From positions 1-20,181 of IMG/VR virus record IMGVR_UViG_3300013100_000038: DNA of 20,181 nucleotides; one strand, written 5' to 3'. This stretch comes from a virus. The notes below the pieces were generated by a model. It worked only from the letters and a program-made list of their open reading frames with translations. It had not been told where the DNA came from and made no database searches. Of the stretch, positions 1 through 7,556 are shown piece after piece. The translations under genes and the position numbers were made by a program. Each line of letters begins with the position of its first letter. The stretch's first letter is position 1.

Positions 1-321
1 GGAGGCGTCCGTCCTCACCGACTTCTGCAACAAAAAATGCGCAACCTTGTTGCCGCAGGCGAGCAGGTCGGCCGGGTCCATGCCGGCGGCTTCGGTGGCG
101 GTGATGCTCGGCGAGGTAATGCGTGGCAGCACCTTGAGCAGGGCGGCGACGTCGAGGTTCAGCAGGTCCACCAGGTGAACGCCACGCAGTTCGCCGGAAC
201 AAGGCTTGCGCAGGGTGAGGCTGTCGATCTGACTCTTGCCGCGCTGGATAGCGGTATCGAGGATGACAGTGTTGTCATCGACTGCCGGCAGAGCTTCGGT
301 ATTGGTTTCTTCGGTGTTCAT
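1..321 (-). CDS. E: Tail assembly protein gpE (partial at window edge)
   Basis: The reading frame opens with ATG at 321 behind GGAG at a good distance and stays open to the left edge (107 codons seen). The translation contains LRKPCSGELRG, DLLNLDV, LPRIT and MDPADL, which match the core of P2 gpE (tail assembly chaperone family). In P2, E and its -1 frameshift product E' act as chaperones for the tape measure protein during tail assembly and are absent from the finished tail. It follows tube gene FII by 33 bases, as in P2. The N-terminus is about ten residues longer than I recall for P2. The stop codon and the E' extension lie outside the window. Confidence 0.9.
   Translation of the reverse strand, partial: MNTEETNTEALPAVDDNTVILDTAIQRGKSQIDSLTLRKPCSGELRGVHLVDLLNLDVAALLKVLPRITSPSITATEAAGMDPADLLACGNKVAHFLLQKSVRTDAS
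31..37 (-). promoter_or_regulatory. Programmed -1 frameshift slippery heptamer T TTT TTG (E to E')
   Basis: On the minus strand gene E reads GCG CAT TTT TTG TTG, so the heptamer T TTT TTG is in the X XXY YYZ register needed for -1 slippage. The same heptamer is the established site for E+E' synthesis in P2. The -1 frame after the site is open to the window edge (VAEVGEDGRL...). This parallels the G/GT frameshift of lambda, conserved across tailed phages. The downstream stimulatory structure, if any, is outside the window. Confidence 0.75.
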
Positions 322-354
322 GTGCTGCTCCAGGTAATGGATTTAGGGAGGGGT

Positions 355-870
355 TCAAAGGCCGATGGCGGAGCGCTGTTTCTCCAGCATGTCCACGCCG
401 TTGACCTTCTCGATGAAGTTGAGCAAGTCGATCTCGATGATTTCCTCGTTATCGACGATCAGCTTGTAGTAGGTGCAGGTGGTGGTGATGCTGTGTTCGG
501 TGTCTTCGCCGGGCTGCGCGTCGCCCATCTCAATGGTTTCGTGGCGACCACGCAGCACAACTTCCACAGCACTGATTTCGCCGGTGTCGTCCTGCTGGAA
601 CGAGCCGGCGAAGCGCAGGGAGACGCCCGACGCATTCACCGCGCCGAACTGTTTGAGGGAAATCAGATCCAGCCCGCCGGTCTTCCATTCGAACTGGATA
701 CCGTCGTCTGAAAAGCCGAGGTCAGCCTTGACCGGGCCATTCATGCCGCCGCCCCGATAGGCTTCCATCTTGCGGCCGAGCGGGGGCAGGGTGACCGACT
801 TGACCACGCCCACGTAGTTGTTGGCGTCGTTGAAGAGGTTCAGGTTTTTGAGTTTGCGTGGCATGGCCAT
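355..870 (-). CDS. FII: Major tail tube protein gpFII
   Basis: This 171-aa protein begins MAMPRKLK and ends in EKVNGVD.LE..R..IGL, both nearly identical to P2 FII (about 172 aa). It also carries SVTLP.L.RK.E.YRG.GMNG near residues 25-47 and RFAGS.Q.DDTGE in the middle. It polymerises into the inner tube of the contractile tail, through which DNA passes. The ATG at 870 is preferred because P2 starts the same way and GGAG lies nine bases upstream. It follows FI after 55 bases that include a strong hairpin, and is translated before E. Confidence 0.97.
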   Translation of the reverse strand: MAMPRKLKNLNLFNDANNYVGVVKSVTLPPLGRKMEAYRGGGMNGPVKADLGFSDDGIQFEWKTGGLDLISLKQFGAVNASGVSLRFAGSFQQDDTGEISAVEVVLRGRHETIEMGDAQPGEDTEHSITTTCTYYKLIVDNEEIIEIDLLNFIEKVNGVDMLEKQRSAIGL

Positions 871-901
871 GGCGGTGTTCTCCGGTACTCAGGCACGGGT
901 T

Positions 902-920
902 GACTCCCCTCGGGGGAGTC
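902..920 (-). other. Intercistronic hairpin between FI and FII
   Basis: A perfect 8-bp stem (GACTCCCC / GGGGAGTC) with a TCG loop lies between the FI stop and the FII start. No T-tract follows on the minus strand, so it does not look like an intrinsic terminator. An mRNA-stabilising or processing structure that sets the sheath-to-tube ratio is an inference. Confidence 0.55.
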
Positions 921-925
921 CCGGC

Positions 926-2095
926 TCAGCTGTTTACTTTGGCGGCGAAGTTGATGAGATAGCGGTCAGTGATGCGCTGGCGCAGCGTGAGATCTTCCAA
1001 CGGTGGTACAGGCGTGTAGTCGTAGTCGATGTACAGCTTGCCGGCCTTGAGGGTGTCTTTATCGTTGACGTCTTCCGGGTACCAGCAACTGCCGCCAAGC
1101 AGGTAGCCGTTTGCTGTCAGCTCGCGGAACTTTGCGTTGTTGCTCTCGATGATGTCGCGCACCAGGGAGGGGTTCATGGGCTTGTCGATGGCCCACATCT
1201 GCGCCTCGGCCATGGTGTCGGCGAGGATCTGCGCGGTGCGGGTGTAGTTCTCGAAAGCAAACAGCGGATCGTCGCTGCAAGTGCGACTGCCCCAGAACCG
1301 GAAACCGCTTTCATTGATCAGGGTGGTGACTTCGTTGCCGTTGAGGTAATTGGCATCGGTGGCTGGGTTTTGCAGATCCCAGAACACGTCGGCGCTGATG
1401 CCGGTGACACCGTTCACTGCAACGTTGGACAGGGTTTTGTGCCAGCCCACTTCCTGATCGATCTTGGCGCGTAACCCGAGGGCACGGGCGACGGCCGAGG
1501 CGTTTACGGTTTTGTTGGTTGCGGTATCCCAGTTCTGGAAATCGGGCCAGATCACCATCACTTCACGGGCACCGAAGTTCTCGCGATAGGCGACCGCTTC
1601 TTCCTTGGTTTTGCAGTCCCAGGCACTGACGTAGTTGAAGGCGCGTAACTGCTGGCCGATGCTGACCAAGGCGGTGGCTACCGGTTGGCTGTCGAGGCCT
1701 GGCACGCCGAGGATACGCGGCACCATGCCGACTCTGGCCTTGGCAGCGAGCAACGCTTTCATACCGGTGTATTTGCCATCGGCGGTGGTGGTACCGATCA
1801 GTGCTGAGGTTGTTTCTGCCTCGGTAGCACCTTCCTTGACCCGAACCACGATGGTGTAGGGTTTGGTTTGGTCGGCAATCGCTTGCAGGCTGATCGCGAG
1901 GGTGCCCTTTACGCCTGCCTTGGCAATGGCGGTCTGCACATTGGTCAGCAGTACCGGTGTGTCCAACGGAAAGAACGTGGCATCAGCATCGTCTGCCGTG
2001 CAGACCAGTCCGATGACGGCGGTGGGGATGGTGCGAATGGGGCGGGTGCCGTCGTTGAGTTCGAGCACCCGCACGCCGTGAAGATAATCGGCCAT
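926..2095 (-). CDS. FI: Major tail sheath protein gpFI
   Basis: This 389-aa protein starts MADYLHGVRVLELNDGTR and ends with LYIDYDYTPVPPLEDLTLRQRITD, both close to P2 FI (about 396 aa). Shared central blocks include SLQAIADQ, RILGVPGLD, ARALGLRAKIDQE and GWHKTLSNVAVNGVTG. It forms the contractile sheath around the FII tube. The reading frame extends upstream to 2131, but the start at 2095 aligns with P2 and has AGG at a suitable distance (AGGCAAAACC-ATG). It is the first gene of the F operon. A TGTA-N11-TACA palindrome lies about 86 bases upstream of the start, where P2 has late promoter PF. Confidence 0.97.
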   Translation of the reverse strand: MADYLHGVRVLELNDGTRPIRTIPTAVIGLVCTADDADATFFPLDTPVLLTNVQTAIAKAGVKGTLAISLQAIADQTKPYTIVVRVKEGATEAETTSALIGTTTADGKYTGMKALLAAKARVGMVPRILGVPGLDSQPVATALVSIGQQLRAFNYVSAWDCKTKEEAVAYRENFGAREVMVIWPDFQNWDTATNKTVNASAVARALGLRAKIDQEVGWHKTLSNVAVNGVTGISADVFWDLQNPATDANYLNGNEVTTLINESGFRFWGSRTCSDDPLFAFENYTRTAQILADTMAEAQMWAIDKPMNPSLVRDIIESNNAKFRELTANGYLLGGSCWYPEDVNDKDTLKAGKLYIDYDYTPVPPLEDLTLRQRITDRYLINFAAKVNS

Positions 2096-2171
2096 GGTTT
2101 TGCCTGCGCAGTAAATGGGATGACAGTGCACAGGCTGCCGCGCGCGCGCCGGATCGGCGAGCGTGCGGGTT

Positions 2172-2190
2172 TGTAGTCAGGGGAATTACA
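2172..2190. promoter_or_regulatory. Late-operon palindrome TGTA-N11-TACA upstream of FI
   Basis: TGTA at 2172-2175 and TACA at 2187-2190 flank 11 bases. It lies in the 107-base gap between the fibre assembly gene and FI. The same arms and spacing recur at 6677-6695 and 14325-14343, also upstream of late operons. P2 Ogr/Delta zinc-finger activators bind TGT...ACA dyads upstream of late promoters. I recall a 12-base gap there, whereas all three sites here have 13 bases between TGT and ACA. Confidence 0.6.
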
Positions 2191-2202
2191 GCGTGTAGCG
2201 GA

Positions 2203-2664
2203 TTACTGGATGTTCTCGGTAAGCCATTCAGGCTCGGTAGGTCGATGCTCGATCAATGGAAACTGCGAGCCTTGTGGCCAGTCACGAAGCTGACGCCGGT
2301 AAGCTTGCAACTCGGTGTACTGCTCCGCTGTTAGAGTGGTCGAACTGCCTTGCTCGATCTCATCGCGGTGACGCGATACCAACGGATCGGTAAGGATCAA
2401 TTGTCCGTCCCGCCAAGCACGCTCGATTGATTCCAGCGCCTCGACATCCAGGGGCGGCGGGTCTATCGCAATCGGATAACCGTCAGGATCGGGGACAATC
2501 AATTTTCCATTACTCTGCGCGGCTACCAGGTCCGCGTGAAGTTCATCTGTGATTTCCCTGGCTCCGTTCGGAATTATGCAGCCAGGACTTCCCATTTGCC
2601 CATGAGTGTCCGAGTCAAAAAAGCCACCCCGAGTATCATCGATACGACTGTAAAACTTGCCCAT
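2203..2664 (-). CDS. Tail fibre assembly protein (gpG-equivalent chaperone)
   Basis: This 153-aa protein has a C-terminal signature LRDWP......FPLIEHRPTEPEWL, typical of the phage tail assembly chaperone / fibre assembly family. The N-terminal part (GKFYS...GGFFD) is the usual variable region. It sits directly after fibre gene H, where P2 has gpG, and is expected to fold or attach the fibre tip. A TTG at 2670 is an alternative start. ATG at 2664 was chosen because it follows the H stop (2667-2669) by only two bases. Such proteins usually match the H C-terminus of the same phage. Confidence 0.85.
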   Translation of the reverse strand: MGKFYSRIDDTRGGFFDSDTHGQMGSPGCIIPNGAREITDELHADLVAAQSNGKLIVPDPDGYPIAIDPPPLDVEALESIERAWRDGQLILTDPLVSRHRDEIEQGSSTTLTAEQYTELQAYRRQLRDWPQGSQFPLIEHRPTEPEWLTENIQ

Positions 2665-2666
2665 GC

Positions 2667-4193
2667 TCAATACCCGATAGCGATGTAGTCAAAGTAAAAG
2701 TTGGCGTTCGATCCTCTGGAGATGGTGGCTCCAGATTTATCCCGCCCGTTATGTGAAAACGCAGATCCAGACGTTGACCACGGCGTAATCACCAGACCGA
2801 CACAGGCATTGGGAAACGAGACCGGAAACGTCAGCGGGATGGCTGTCGCGGTGGAAGCGTTAGCGATATTCCCCGCTTTAATGATCAAGCCGGGCAATTG
2901 CTGATTCGCCGTAGAAGGCGCGGTTACAGCGGCGAACTCCGGGGCGTACTTCAACGCCGACATCCCATCCTCGACAACCCATTGGCTGTTACCCGCCGTG
3001 ACTACAATGGTTGAGGTTGACTGGAGCGTCACCGACGTCAGCGCACCGCTGTTGAACGCCGCAATAATATCTGTGCCTTGCCGAACGACGGTGACGACGC
3101 CCGGTGTTGTGTTGAACAGATAAAACTTGGCTCCGGTGGGCACGGAACCAACAGGCGGAAGGGTCAGTGTCCCAGACGCAGCGATCACGATGCGGTGCCC
3201 AGCGTATGAGGCATTCATTGTCGCGGGCAATGCCGCAATATCCACACGCCCAGCGAAGTTCCCCTGCGCCCGTTGCGCAAATTCCGTCGTGGCGATCTTC
3301 AGCGAGCTATCGAATAGAAGCGGCGTGTTTGCTGTCGGATTGATTAGCGCTGGGGAATTGATCGGTGCTAGGCCTTGCGTCACGTTCTGAAATGTCAGCG
3401 CCGTGGTGCCCAAAACAATTGTCCCGTCGGTGACCAACTGCCAACGAGTGTCGGCCAAGGTCGTACCTTGTTCGACTGATACCAGCAACGCGGAAGTGAC
3501 CTCGGCGTTGACGTCTGCATCTGCCGCACGCGTCCAGCTGCTGGCCGACGCTACCCATATGCCGTTGTCCTTGGCTGCGGCTTGATTCTTCACCAATACC
3601 CGGTCCCCGGTCGCCAGCAACACGCCGTCAACGATCTGAAGCCCGGCGAGCGCGATATTGGCCGTGGTTGCAGCGCGTACTGATTGCTTGTTATCGAGCT
3701 TATTCAACTCTTCCAATATGCGCGTATCGACGTATTCACGGGTCGCCAGTACAACCGACGGATCAATCTTCAACTGAATGTTCGACGTGCCGCTGGTGAT
3801 GACGTGCATGCGCACAACCTGGTTGCGGCCCGACCCTTGTGCGAGCAAGGGCTTATAGCTTGGCGCCACGTTGGCCACGGCTGAGAACACGCCATCCTTA
3901 TCTTCGAGCGCTAATTCGCGGATCCACCATCCGCCAACGTCCGGCGGTAGCACCAGTTCAGCGATCAGGACGTTGTCGTCTGTTGGGGAAACGCGCAGCT
4001 GATTGAGCTGGGCGCGGTACCGCTGATTGATCAGCTTGGTTTGCGCGGGGCTGGGCACGGGGTCGGTGCCGTTGGCGTCGCCGATCAGCATGTAGCGCGG
4101 TTCCCACGGAATGCCGAGGGCGTCGCAATTGGTTTTCTTGGCGGCGCCCAGCGTGGTCAGCATGCCGCCGAAGATAGAGTTCTGATCAACCAT
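2667..4193 (-). CDS. H: Tail fibre protein gpH
   Basis: This 508-aa receptor-binding fibre starts MVDQNSIFGGMLTTLGAAKK, the usual start of Pseudomonas P2-like fibres. An upstream ATG at 4205 is possible but less typical. Residues ~1-165 (GDANGTDPVP, LVLPPDVGGWWIRELAL, SYKPLLAQGSGR, LKIDPSVVLATREYVD) match the P2 gpH N-terminal domain that attaches to the baseplate. A repeat-type segment follows, of the ATTANIAL..LQIVDGV...GDRVLVKNQ kind widespread in prophage fibres. The end, NANFYFDYIAIGY, resembles fibre tip domains. It is shorter than P2 gpH (about 669 aa), so the shaft is reduced. It overlaps the 3' end of I by eight bases. Confidence 0.92.
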   Translation of the reverse strand: MVDQNSIFGGMLTTLGAAKKTNCDALGIPWEPRYMLIGDANGTDPVPSPAQTKLINQRYRAQLNQLRVSPTDDNVLIAELVLPPDVGGWWIRELALEDKDGVFSAVANVAPSYKPLLAQGSGRNQVVRMHVITSGTSNIQLKIDPSVVLATREYVDTRILEELNKLDNKQSVRAATTANIALAGLQIVDGVLLATGDRVLVKNQAAAKDNGIWVASASSWTRAADADVNAEVTSALLVSVEQGTTLADTRWQLVTDGTIVLGTTALTFQNVTQGLAPINSPALINPTANTPLLFDSSLKIATTEFAQRAQGNFAGRVDIAALPATMNASYAGHRIVIAASGTLTLPPVGSVPTGAKFYLFNTTPGVVTVVRQGTDIIAAFNSGALTSVTLQSTSTIVVTAGNSQWVVEDGMSALKYAPEFAAVTAPSTANQQLPGLIIKAGNIANASTATAIPLTFPVSFPNACVGLVITPWSTSGSAFSHNGRDKSGATISRGSNANFYFDYIAIGY

Positions 4194-4809
4194 GAGGGTA
4201 AACATCCAGTTCGTCGAGGGTGTAAAGGCTCACGCCGCTGTAGGCCCGGATCGGGACATCGATGTCCGGGTTGTTCCAGGGGTACACGTCGATCTCATCG
4301 CCGTCATAGACCGCAAAGCCAGCGAACGCGTCGAGTTGGGTTTCAAGGACAATATCCAGGCCGGTCAGGTGCCGGGTCAGGGGCTTGGCGTCATCGATCA
4401 GCCACACCAATTCCTGATACATCGCTTCGGTGATGCCGGAGTCGAGGACGCCGATGCGCAAGGCGAACGTACCGGGCGTGCCAGGTGGAACGGTCTGCCA
4501 CCACTCGGCGACCTCAATCAGATAACCAAGAGGCTCGACCACCCGGCGCAGGGCGCCGATGGTGCCCTTGTGCGAGTGGACGTAGTAGGCCGCGCGGCAC
4601 GCAGCGCGCTTCGCGGCTTCCGGCCACTTGCCGTCCCAGCGATCTACCGAGAAAGCCCAGGCCAGGTACGGCAACAGGGGGAGGGGACACTGGTCAGGGT
4701 TGTAGAGCGTGCGCAGCGGAATCGGCACGCGTTGGATTTCTGCCAAGGCCTGCGCGGCTTGGCGTTCCAGTGGGGTCGAGTTGCCGGGTAGCAGTGGCTG
4801 GTAGGTCAT
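4186..4809 (-). CDS. I: Baseplate protein gpI (tail protein I family)
   Basis: This 207-aa protein has the family core LLPYLAWAFSVDRWDGKWPEAAKR.A.R.A...H..KGT.GALRRVVEPLGY, as in P2 gpI. The N-terminus LLPGNSTPLERQAAQAL is also typical. It is a wedge-level baseplate component acting with gpJ and gpW. The extra length over P2 (about 176 aa) is at the C-terminus, a repetitive acidic tail (DEIDVYPW..., LDELDVYPHG). The start codon overlaps the J stop by one base (TAATG), so translation is probably coupled. Confidence 0.93.
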   Translation of the reverse strand: MTYQPLLPGNSTPLERQAAQALAEIQRVPIPLRTLYNPDQCPLPLLPYLAWAFSVDRWDGKWPEAAKRAACRAAYYVHSHKGTIGALRRVVEPLGYLIEVAEWWQTVPPGTPGTFALRIGVLDSGITEAMYQELVWLIDDAKPLTRHLTGLDIVLETQLDAFAGFAVYDGDEIDVYPWNNPDIDVPIRAYSGVSLYTLDELDVYPHG

Positions 4810-5720
4810 TATTCAACCCCCAGCGTCAGTTCAACGCTCGTGCAATACGGCGCCTGGTACTTGGTGGCGACGATGTCTTCCCAGTCCTCCAGCACTACTT
4901 TGCGCACGCCCTCAACATGCAGCGCGGCGTGCACGATCGACTCTGAAACCTCCAGCGCTAGGCGTCGGCGTTGGTGCACGAATTTGAGTAATTGGGCTTC
5001 TGCAGCGGCGAGGACAAGTTCGGTTTCCGGTCCGTTGCTGAGCGGGTAGATCTTGGCCTTGATCTGATAGTTGATGATCTCCGCGCCTTGCACGGTCAGA
5101 CGATCCGCAACCGGTCGGCGGTCATCGTCGCTGAGATAGGCCTTCACCTTATCGAGCAGTGCCTGTGACGCGGTACCGTCGCCCAGCACGGATTGCACCG
5201 TAACCACAGCCTCGGCCGGCGCCGGGCTTTCGGCGGTGGCGTCGGCGACCTGACCGTCAGCAGAGCGAGCGTGGAAGATGTAGCTATTGCGTGGGCCGGC
5301 GGTGCTGAGGCCTTCCCATGCCATCTGTGCCCGTTCGCGCAGGCTATCGTCACTTTCCATCAGCTTGGGGAGCGGCGGCACGGCTGTCGGATTTGCAGCC
5401 TGAATCACCAGGCGCTTGACGGCGAAATTGGCGGCGAGCTGTTCGAGGTCGGTGCCTTTGGCCAGGGCGAGCATGTTGGCGACGGAGGCTTCGTTGACCC
5501 GCTGCCGCCAGATGATTTCGCGGTAGGCGTTTTCCTCAAGCAGTTTGGTCAGCGGCTCCGACTCCATGTTGAGGCGTGCAGCGATCTCGGCTTGTTCCTC
5601 CGCAGGCCAAAGACTGACGGCGTAGGCCTTACGCTCGGCGAGGATCTGCTCGTAGTCGATCTGTTCGACGATCTGCGGCGCCGGTAGTTGGCCGAGGTCG
5701 ATGGCGACGAAAGTGTTCAT
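4809..5720 (-). CDS. J: Baseplate assembly protein gpJ
   Basis: This 303-aa protein is the same length as P2 gpJ (about 302 aa). It contains LLEENAYREIIWRQRVNEAS..NMLALAKGTDLEQLAA and DSLRERAQMAWEGLSTAGPRNSYIFHARSADGQVADA. The latter is the Baseplate_J family core shared with Mu gp47 and T4 gp6 wedge proteins. It builds the baseplate rim that holds the fibres. ATG at 5718-5720 overlaps the gpW stop as ATGA, so W, J and I form a translationally coupled block. Confidence 0.96.
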   Translation of the reverse strand: MNTFVAIDLGQLPAPQIVEQIDYEQILAERKAYAVSLWPAEEQAEIAARLNMESEPLTKLLEENAYREIIWRQRVNEASVANMLALAKGTDLEQLAANFAVKRLVIQAANPTAVPPLPKLMESDDSLRERAQMAWEGLSTAGPRNSYIFHARSADGQVADATAESPAPAEAVVTVQSVLGDGTASQALLDKVKAYLSDDDRRPVADRLTVQGAEIINYQIKAKIYPLSNGPETELVLAAAEAQLLKFVHQRRRLALEVSESIVHAALHVEGVRKVVLEDWEDIVATKYQAPYCTSVELTLGVE

Positions 5721-6061
5721 ACGCTGCCCCCCAGTTGCAGAGGCACGCTCAGGCTCAGCGGCTGGTTGTTGTCGACAATGGTGCCTTCGAACACCAGCGA
5801 CGCTTGGCCCTGAAGGTTCGCGCCGATGAACTGGATACGACTGAGGCTGATGCGGGTTTCCCAGCGCATCAGGGCCATGACGGTGGCGGCGTAGACCTGC
5901 AAGCGGGTGAAGTCGTTAAACGGCTGATCCACCAACTCAGGGAGCAGGCTGCCGTATTCGCGGCGCATGACGCGGGTGCCTATGCGAGTGGTCAGGATGT
6001 CGGTGATCGACTGGGCGATGTGTTCGACCAGGCCGAGGGCTGCGCCGGTTTCTCGGTTCAT
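5717..6061 (-). CDS. W: Baseplate wedge protein gpW (gp25-like)
   Basis: This 114-aa protein has the GPW/gp25 signature: EHIAQSI.DIL.T..GTRVMRREYGS.LPEL.DQP and the end DNNQPLSLSVPLQ. Both are close to P2 gpW (115 aa), a T4 gp25 homologue with the EPR-like core motif. It links sheath and baseplate wedges and has lysozyme-fold relatives without enzymatic activity. The start ATG overlaps the V stop (ATGA), and the stop overlaps the J start. Confidence 0.95.
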   Translation of the reverse strand: MNRETGAALGLVEHIAQSITDILTTRIGTRVMRREYGSLLPELVDQPFNDFTRLQVYAATVMALMRWETRISLSRIQFIGANLQGQASLVFEGTIVDNNQPLSLSVPLQLGGSV

Positions 6062-6630
6062 ACCGGCTTCTCCGTTTTCGCACCGCCGGGCATGACACCG
6101 CCGTGCAGGTGCTTCACCAGACTGATGCCGGCCGCGATGACGTCTTCGGACGCGGTGACCGTGCCGGTGATGTTCTGGTTGCCGGTCTGGGTGTAGTCGC
6201 CCTCATGCGTAATCGGGCCAACGATGTGGATGCCTCCGGTGCTGACTAGGTTGGTGGTGCCGCCTTCGGCCAGCGTGGCGTTGAGGTGGTGTGCGACGCT
6301 GTCGTACTCGATGACGGTTCCGTCACGGTAGGTCGTGCGGTGCAGGCCTTCGCGGTCGCCGTTGGCCGGCATGTTGTCGCTGAACAAGCCGGTCAGGACC
6401 ACGCCGTTGCCGAGTTGGCCGGAGGGGCTGAAGAGGATGACCTGTTCGTCAACGGTCGGCGGGTTCCACTCGCGGTCGGCACCGGCCCGCGCGGCTATCC
6501 AAGGGAGCCAGCCCGTGGTCAAGGTGCCGGTTTTGACCTGCACGCGCGGAGGCTTCACCTGGACGGCAGCGATGGTGCCGAGTCGGATGAGGTTTTCGAT
6601 CAGGCGGGCGAGGGTGGCTAAGTCGTTCAT
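6058..6630 (-). CDS. V: Baseplate spike protein gpV
   Basis: This 190-aa protein is the membrane-piercing spike of the tail. The N-terminal OB-fold region reads LIENLIRLGTI..., then RAGADREW.PPTVDEQVILFSPSGQLGNGVVL.G, aligning with P2 gpV. It then has beta-helix-like glycine/threonine repeats and a tip with a H-x-H motif (KHLHGG). In P2 gpV and its relatives H-x-H residues coordinate the iron ion of the trimeric tip. It is about 20 residues shorter than P2 gpV. The start has no convincing Shine-Dalgarno. It opens the V-W-J-I-H block, with the second TGTA-N11-TACA site about 56 bases upstream. Confidence 0.95.
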   Translation of the reverse strand: MNDLATLARLIENLIRLGTIAAVQVKPPRVQVKTGTLTTGWLPWIAARAGADREWNPPTVDEQVILFSPSGQLGNGVVLTGLFSDNMPANGDREGLHRTTYRDGTVIEYDSVAHHLNATLAEGGTTNLVSTGGIHIVGPITHEGDYTQTGNQNITGTVTASEDVIAAGISLVKHLHGGVMPGGAKTEKPV

Positions 6631-6676
6631 ACGCCGATGGTGGCTCTACGCGTGCGCAAGCGCAGCTCTGTCAACT

Positions 6677-6695
6677 TGTAGCAAGCTTGGTTACA
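6677..6695. promoter_or_regulatory. Late-operon palindrome TGTA-N11-TACA between V and the divergent cargo gene
   Basis: TGTA at 6677-6680 and TACA at 6692-6695 flank an 11-base core that is itself palindromic (CAAGCTTG). It lies in the 134-base region between V (minus) and the 263-aa gene (plus), about 56 bases from the V start and 79 bases from the cargo start. The arms and spacing equal those of the other two sites. This matches the position of P2 late promoter PV. No clear -10 or -35 box is visible in either direction. Confidence 0.6.
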
Positions 6696-6764
6696 GTCCA
6701 GTAATGTGCTGCTGTGACGGACGGGTCAACCACTCTCAACGGTTCAGAAATCAAAGGAATGTAA

Positions 6765-7556
6765 ATGAAATATATCTCACCATCTATAGAAGAAACTGCA
6801 TTCAACTGTCCGCACTGTGGGGCATTAGCTAAACAGTTTTGGTCAAGTGTGTTCATTGACGTACATTCCGAAGATAAACCGCTTCCTAGACTTATTGATA
6901 AGTCTTTTCTTGATGATTTGGATCTTGGCGATATAAAGGATTCTGCTGAGCGAGAAAGACTTCATTCTTGGTTTGTACGGTTGGCAGGAGGCGCGCCTTT
7001 TATCGATGTTAAGGATGATGGCACTTATTTGAGGCGTCAAATTAAGAATTGCAATATTAGTAACTGTTTTAACTGTCAGAAAATTTCGATTTGGATCTAC
7101 GATAAATTAATGTATCCAGTTGTTGGGGGTGTTGTTCCTGCCAATTCCGATATGTCTGAAGATATTAGACGTGATTATGAAGAGGCTGGATCGATTCTAA
7201 ATCAGTCACCTCGTGGGGCTGCAGCGCTTTTAAGACTTGCCATTCAAAAGCTTTGCAAGGAACTCGGACAGCCTGGCGAGAATATTAACGAAGATATTAA
7301 GTCACTTGTTGCAGCCGGATTGGATGCAAGAGTTCAGCAATCGCTTGACGCCGTCCGCGTGATTGGTAACTCAGCTGTCCATCCTGGGAAAATTGATATT
7401 CGGGATGATCGTGCAACTGCTGAAGCTTTATTCAAACTTCTTAATTTGATTGTTGATAAAACTATTTCCGAACCCAAGCACATTAAAGAAATATATGAAT
7501 CGTTGCCTGAAAACCTCCGGGAGGCGATTGCTAAACGCGATACCCCTAAGTCATGA
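6765..7556 (+). CDS. Zinc-ribbon / DUF4145-like protein, probable cargo gene
   Basis: This 263-aa protein is not part of the P2 core. The N-terminus has CPHC (Cys15, Cys18), and a second pair is CFNC (Cys101, Cys104), with Cys96 nearby. Together they suggest a zinc ribbon interrupted by about 80 residues. The C-terminal half (~135-240) reads YEEAGSILNQSPRGAAALLRLAIQKLC and later VRVIGNSAVHPG, the signature of DUF4145, a helical domain seen alone or fused to restriction and other defence proteins. The specific activity is unknown. AAAGGA precedes the ATG at 6765. The gene is visibly richer in A+T than its neighbours and lies opposite the late operon. Its stop overlaps the gpS stop by six bases, which suggests insertion as a moron. 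Confidence 0.85.
   Translation: MKYISPSIEETAFNCPHCGALAKQFWSSVFIDVHSEDKPLPRLIDKSFLDDLDLGDIKDSAERERLHSWFVRLAGGAPFIDVKDDGTYLRRQIKNCNISNCFNCQKISIWIYDKLMYPVVGGVVPANSDMSEDIRRDYEEAGSILNQSPRGAAALLRLAIQKLCKELGQPGENINEDIKSLVAAGLDARVQQSLDAVRVIGNSAVHPGKIDIRDDRATAEALFKLLNLIVDKTISEPKHIKEIYESLPENLREAIAKRDTPKS

Noticed and set aside
902-920. FI-FII hairpin as an intrinsic terminator
   Set aside because: No T-tract follows on the minus strand, and FII and E need to be transcribed from the same operon.
2172-2190. TGTA-N11-TACA sites as LexA boxes
   Set aside because: LexA boxes need CTGT-N8-ACAG; spacing here is longer and positions match late promoters. Only 18871-18890 fits LexA.
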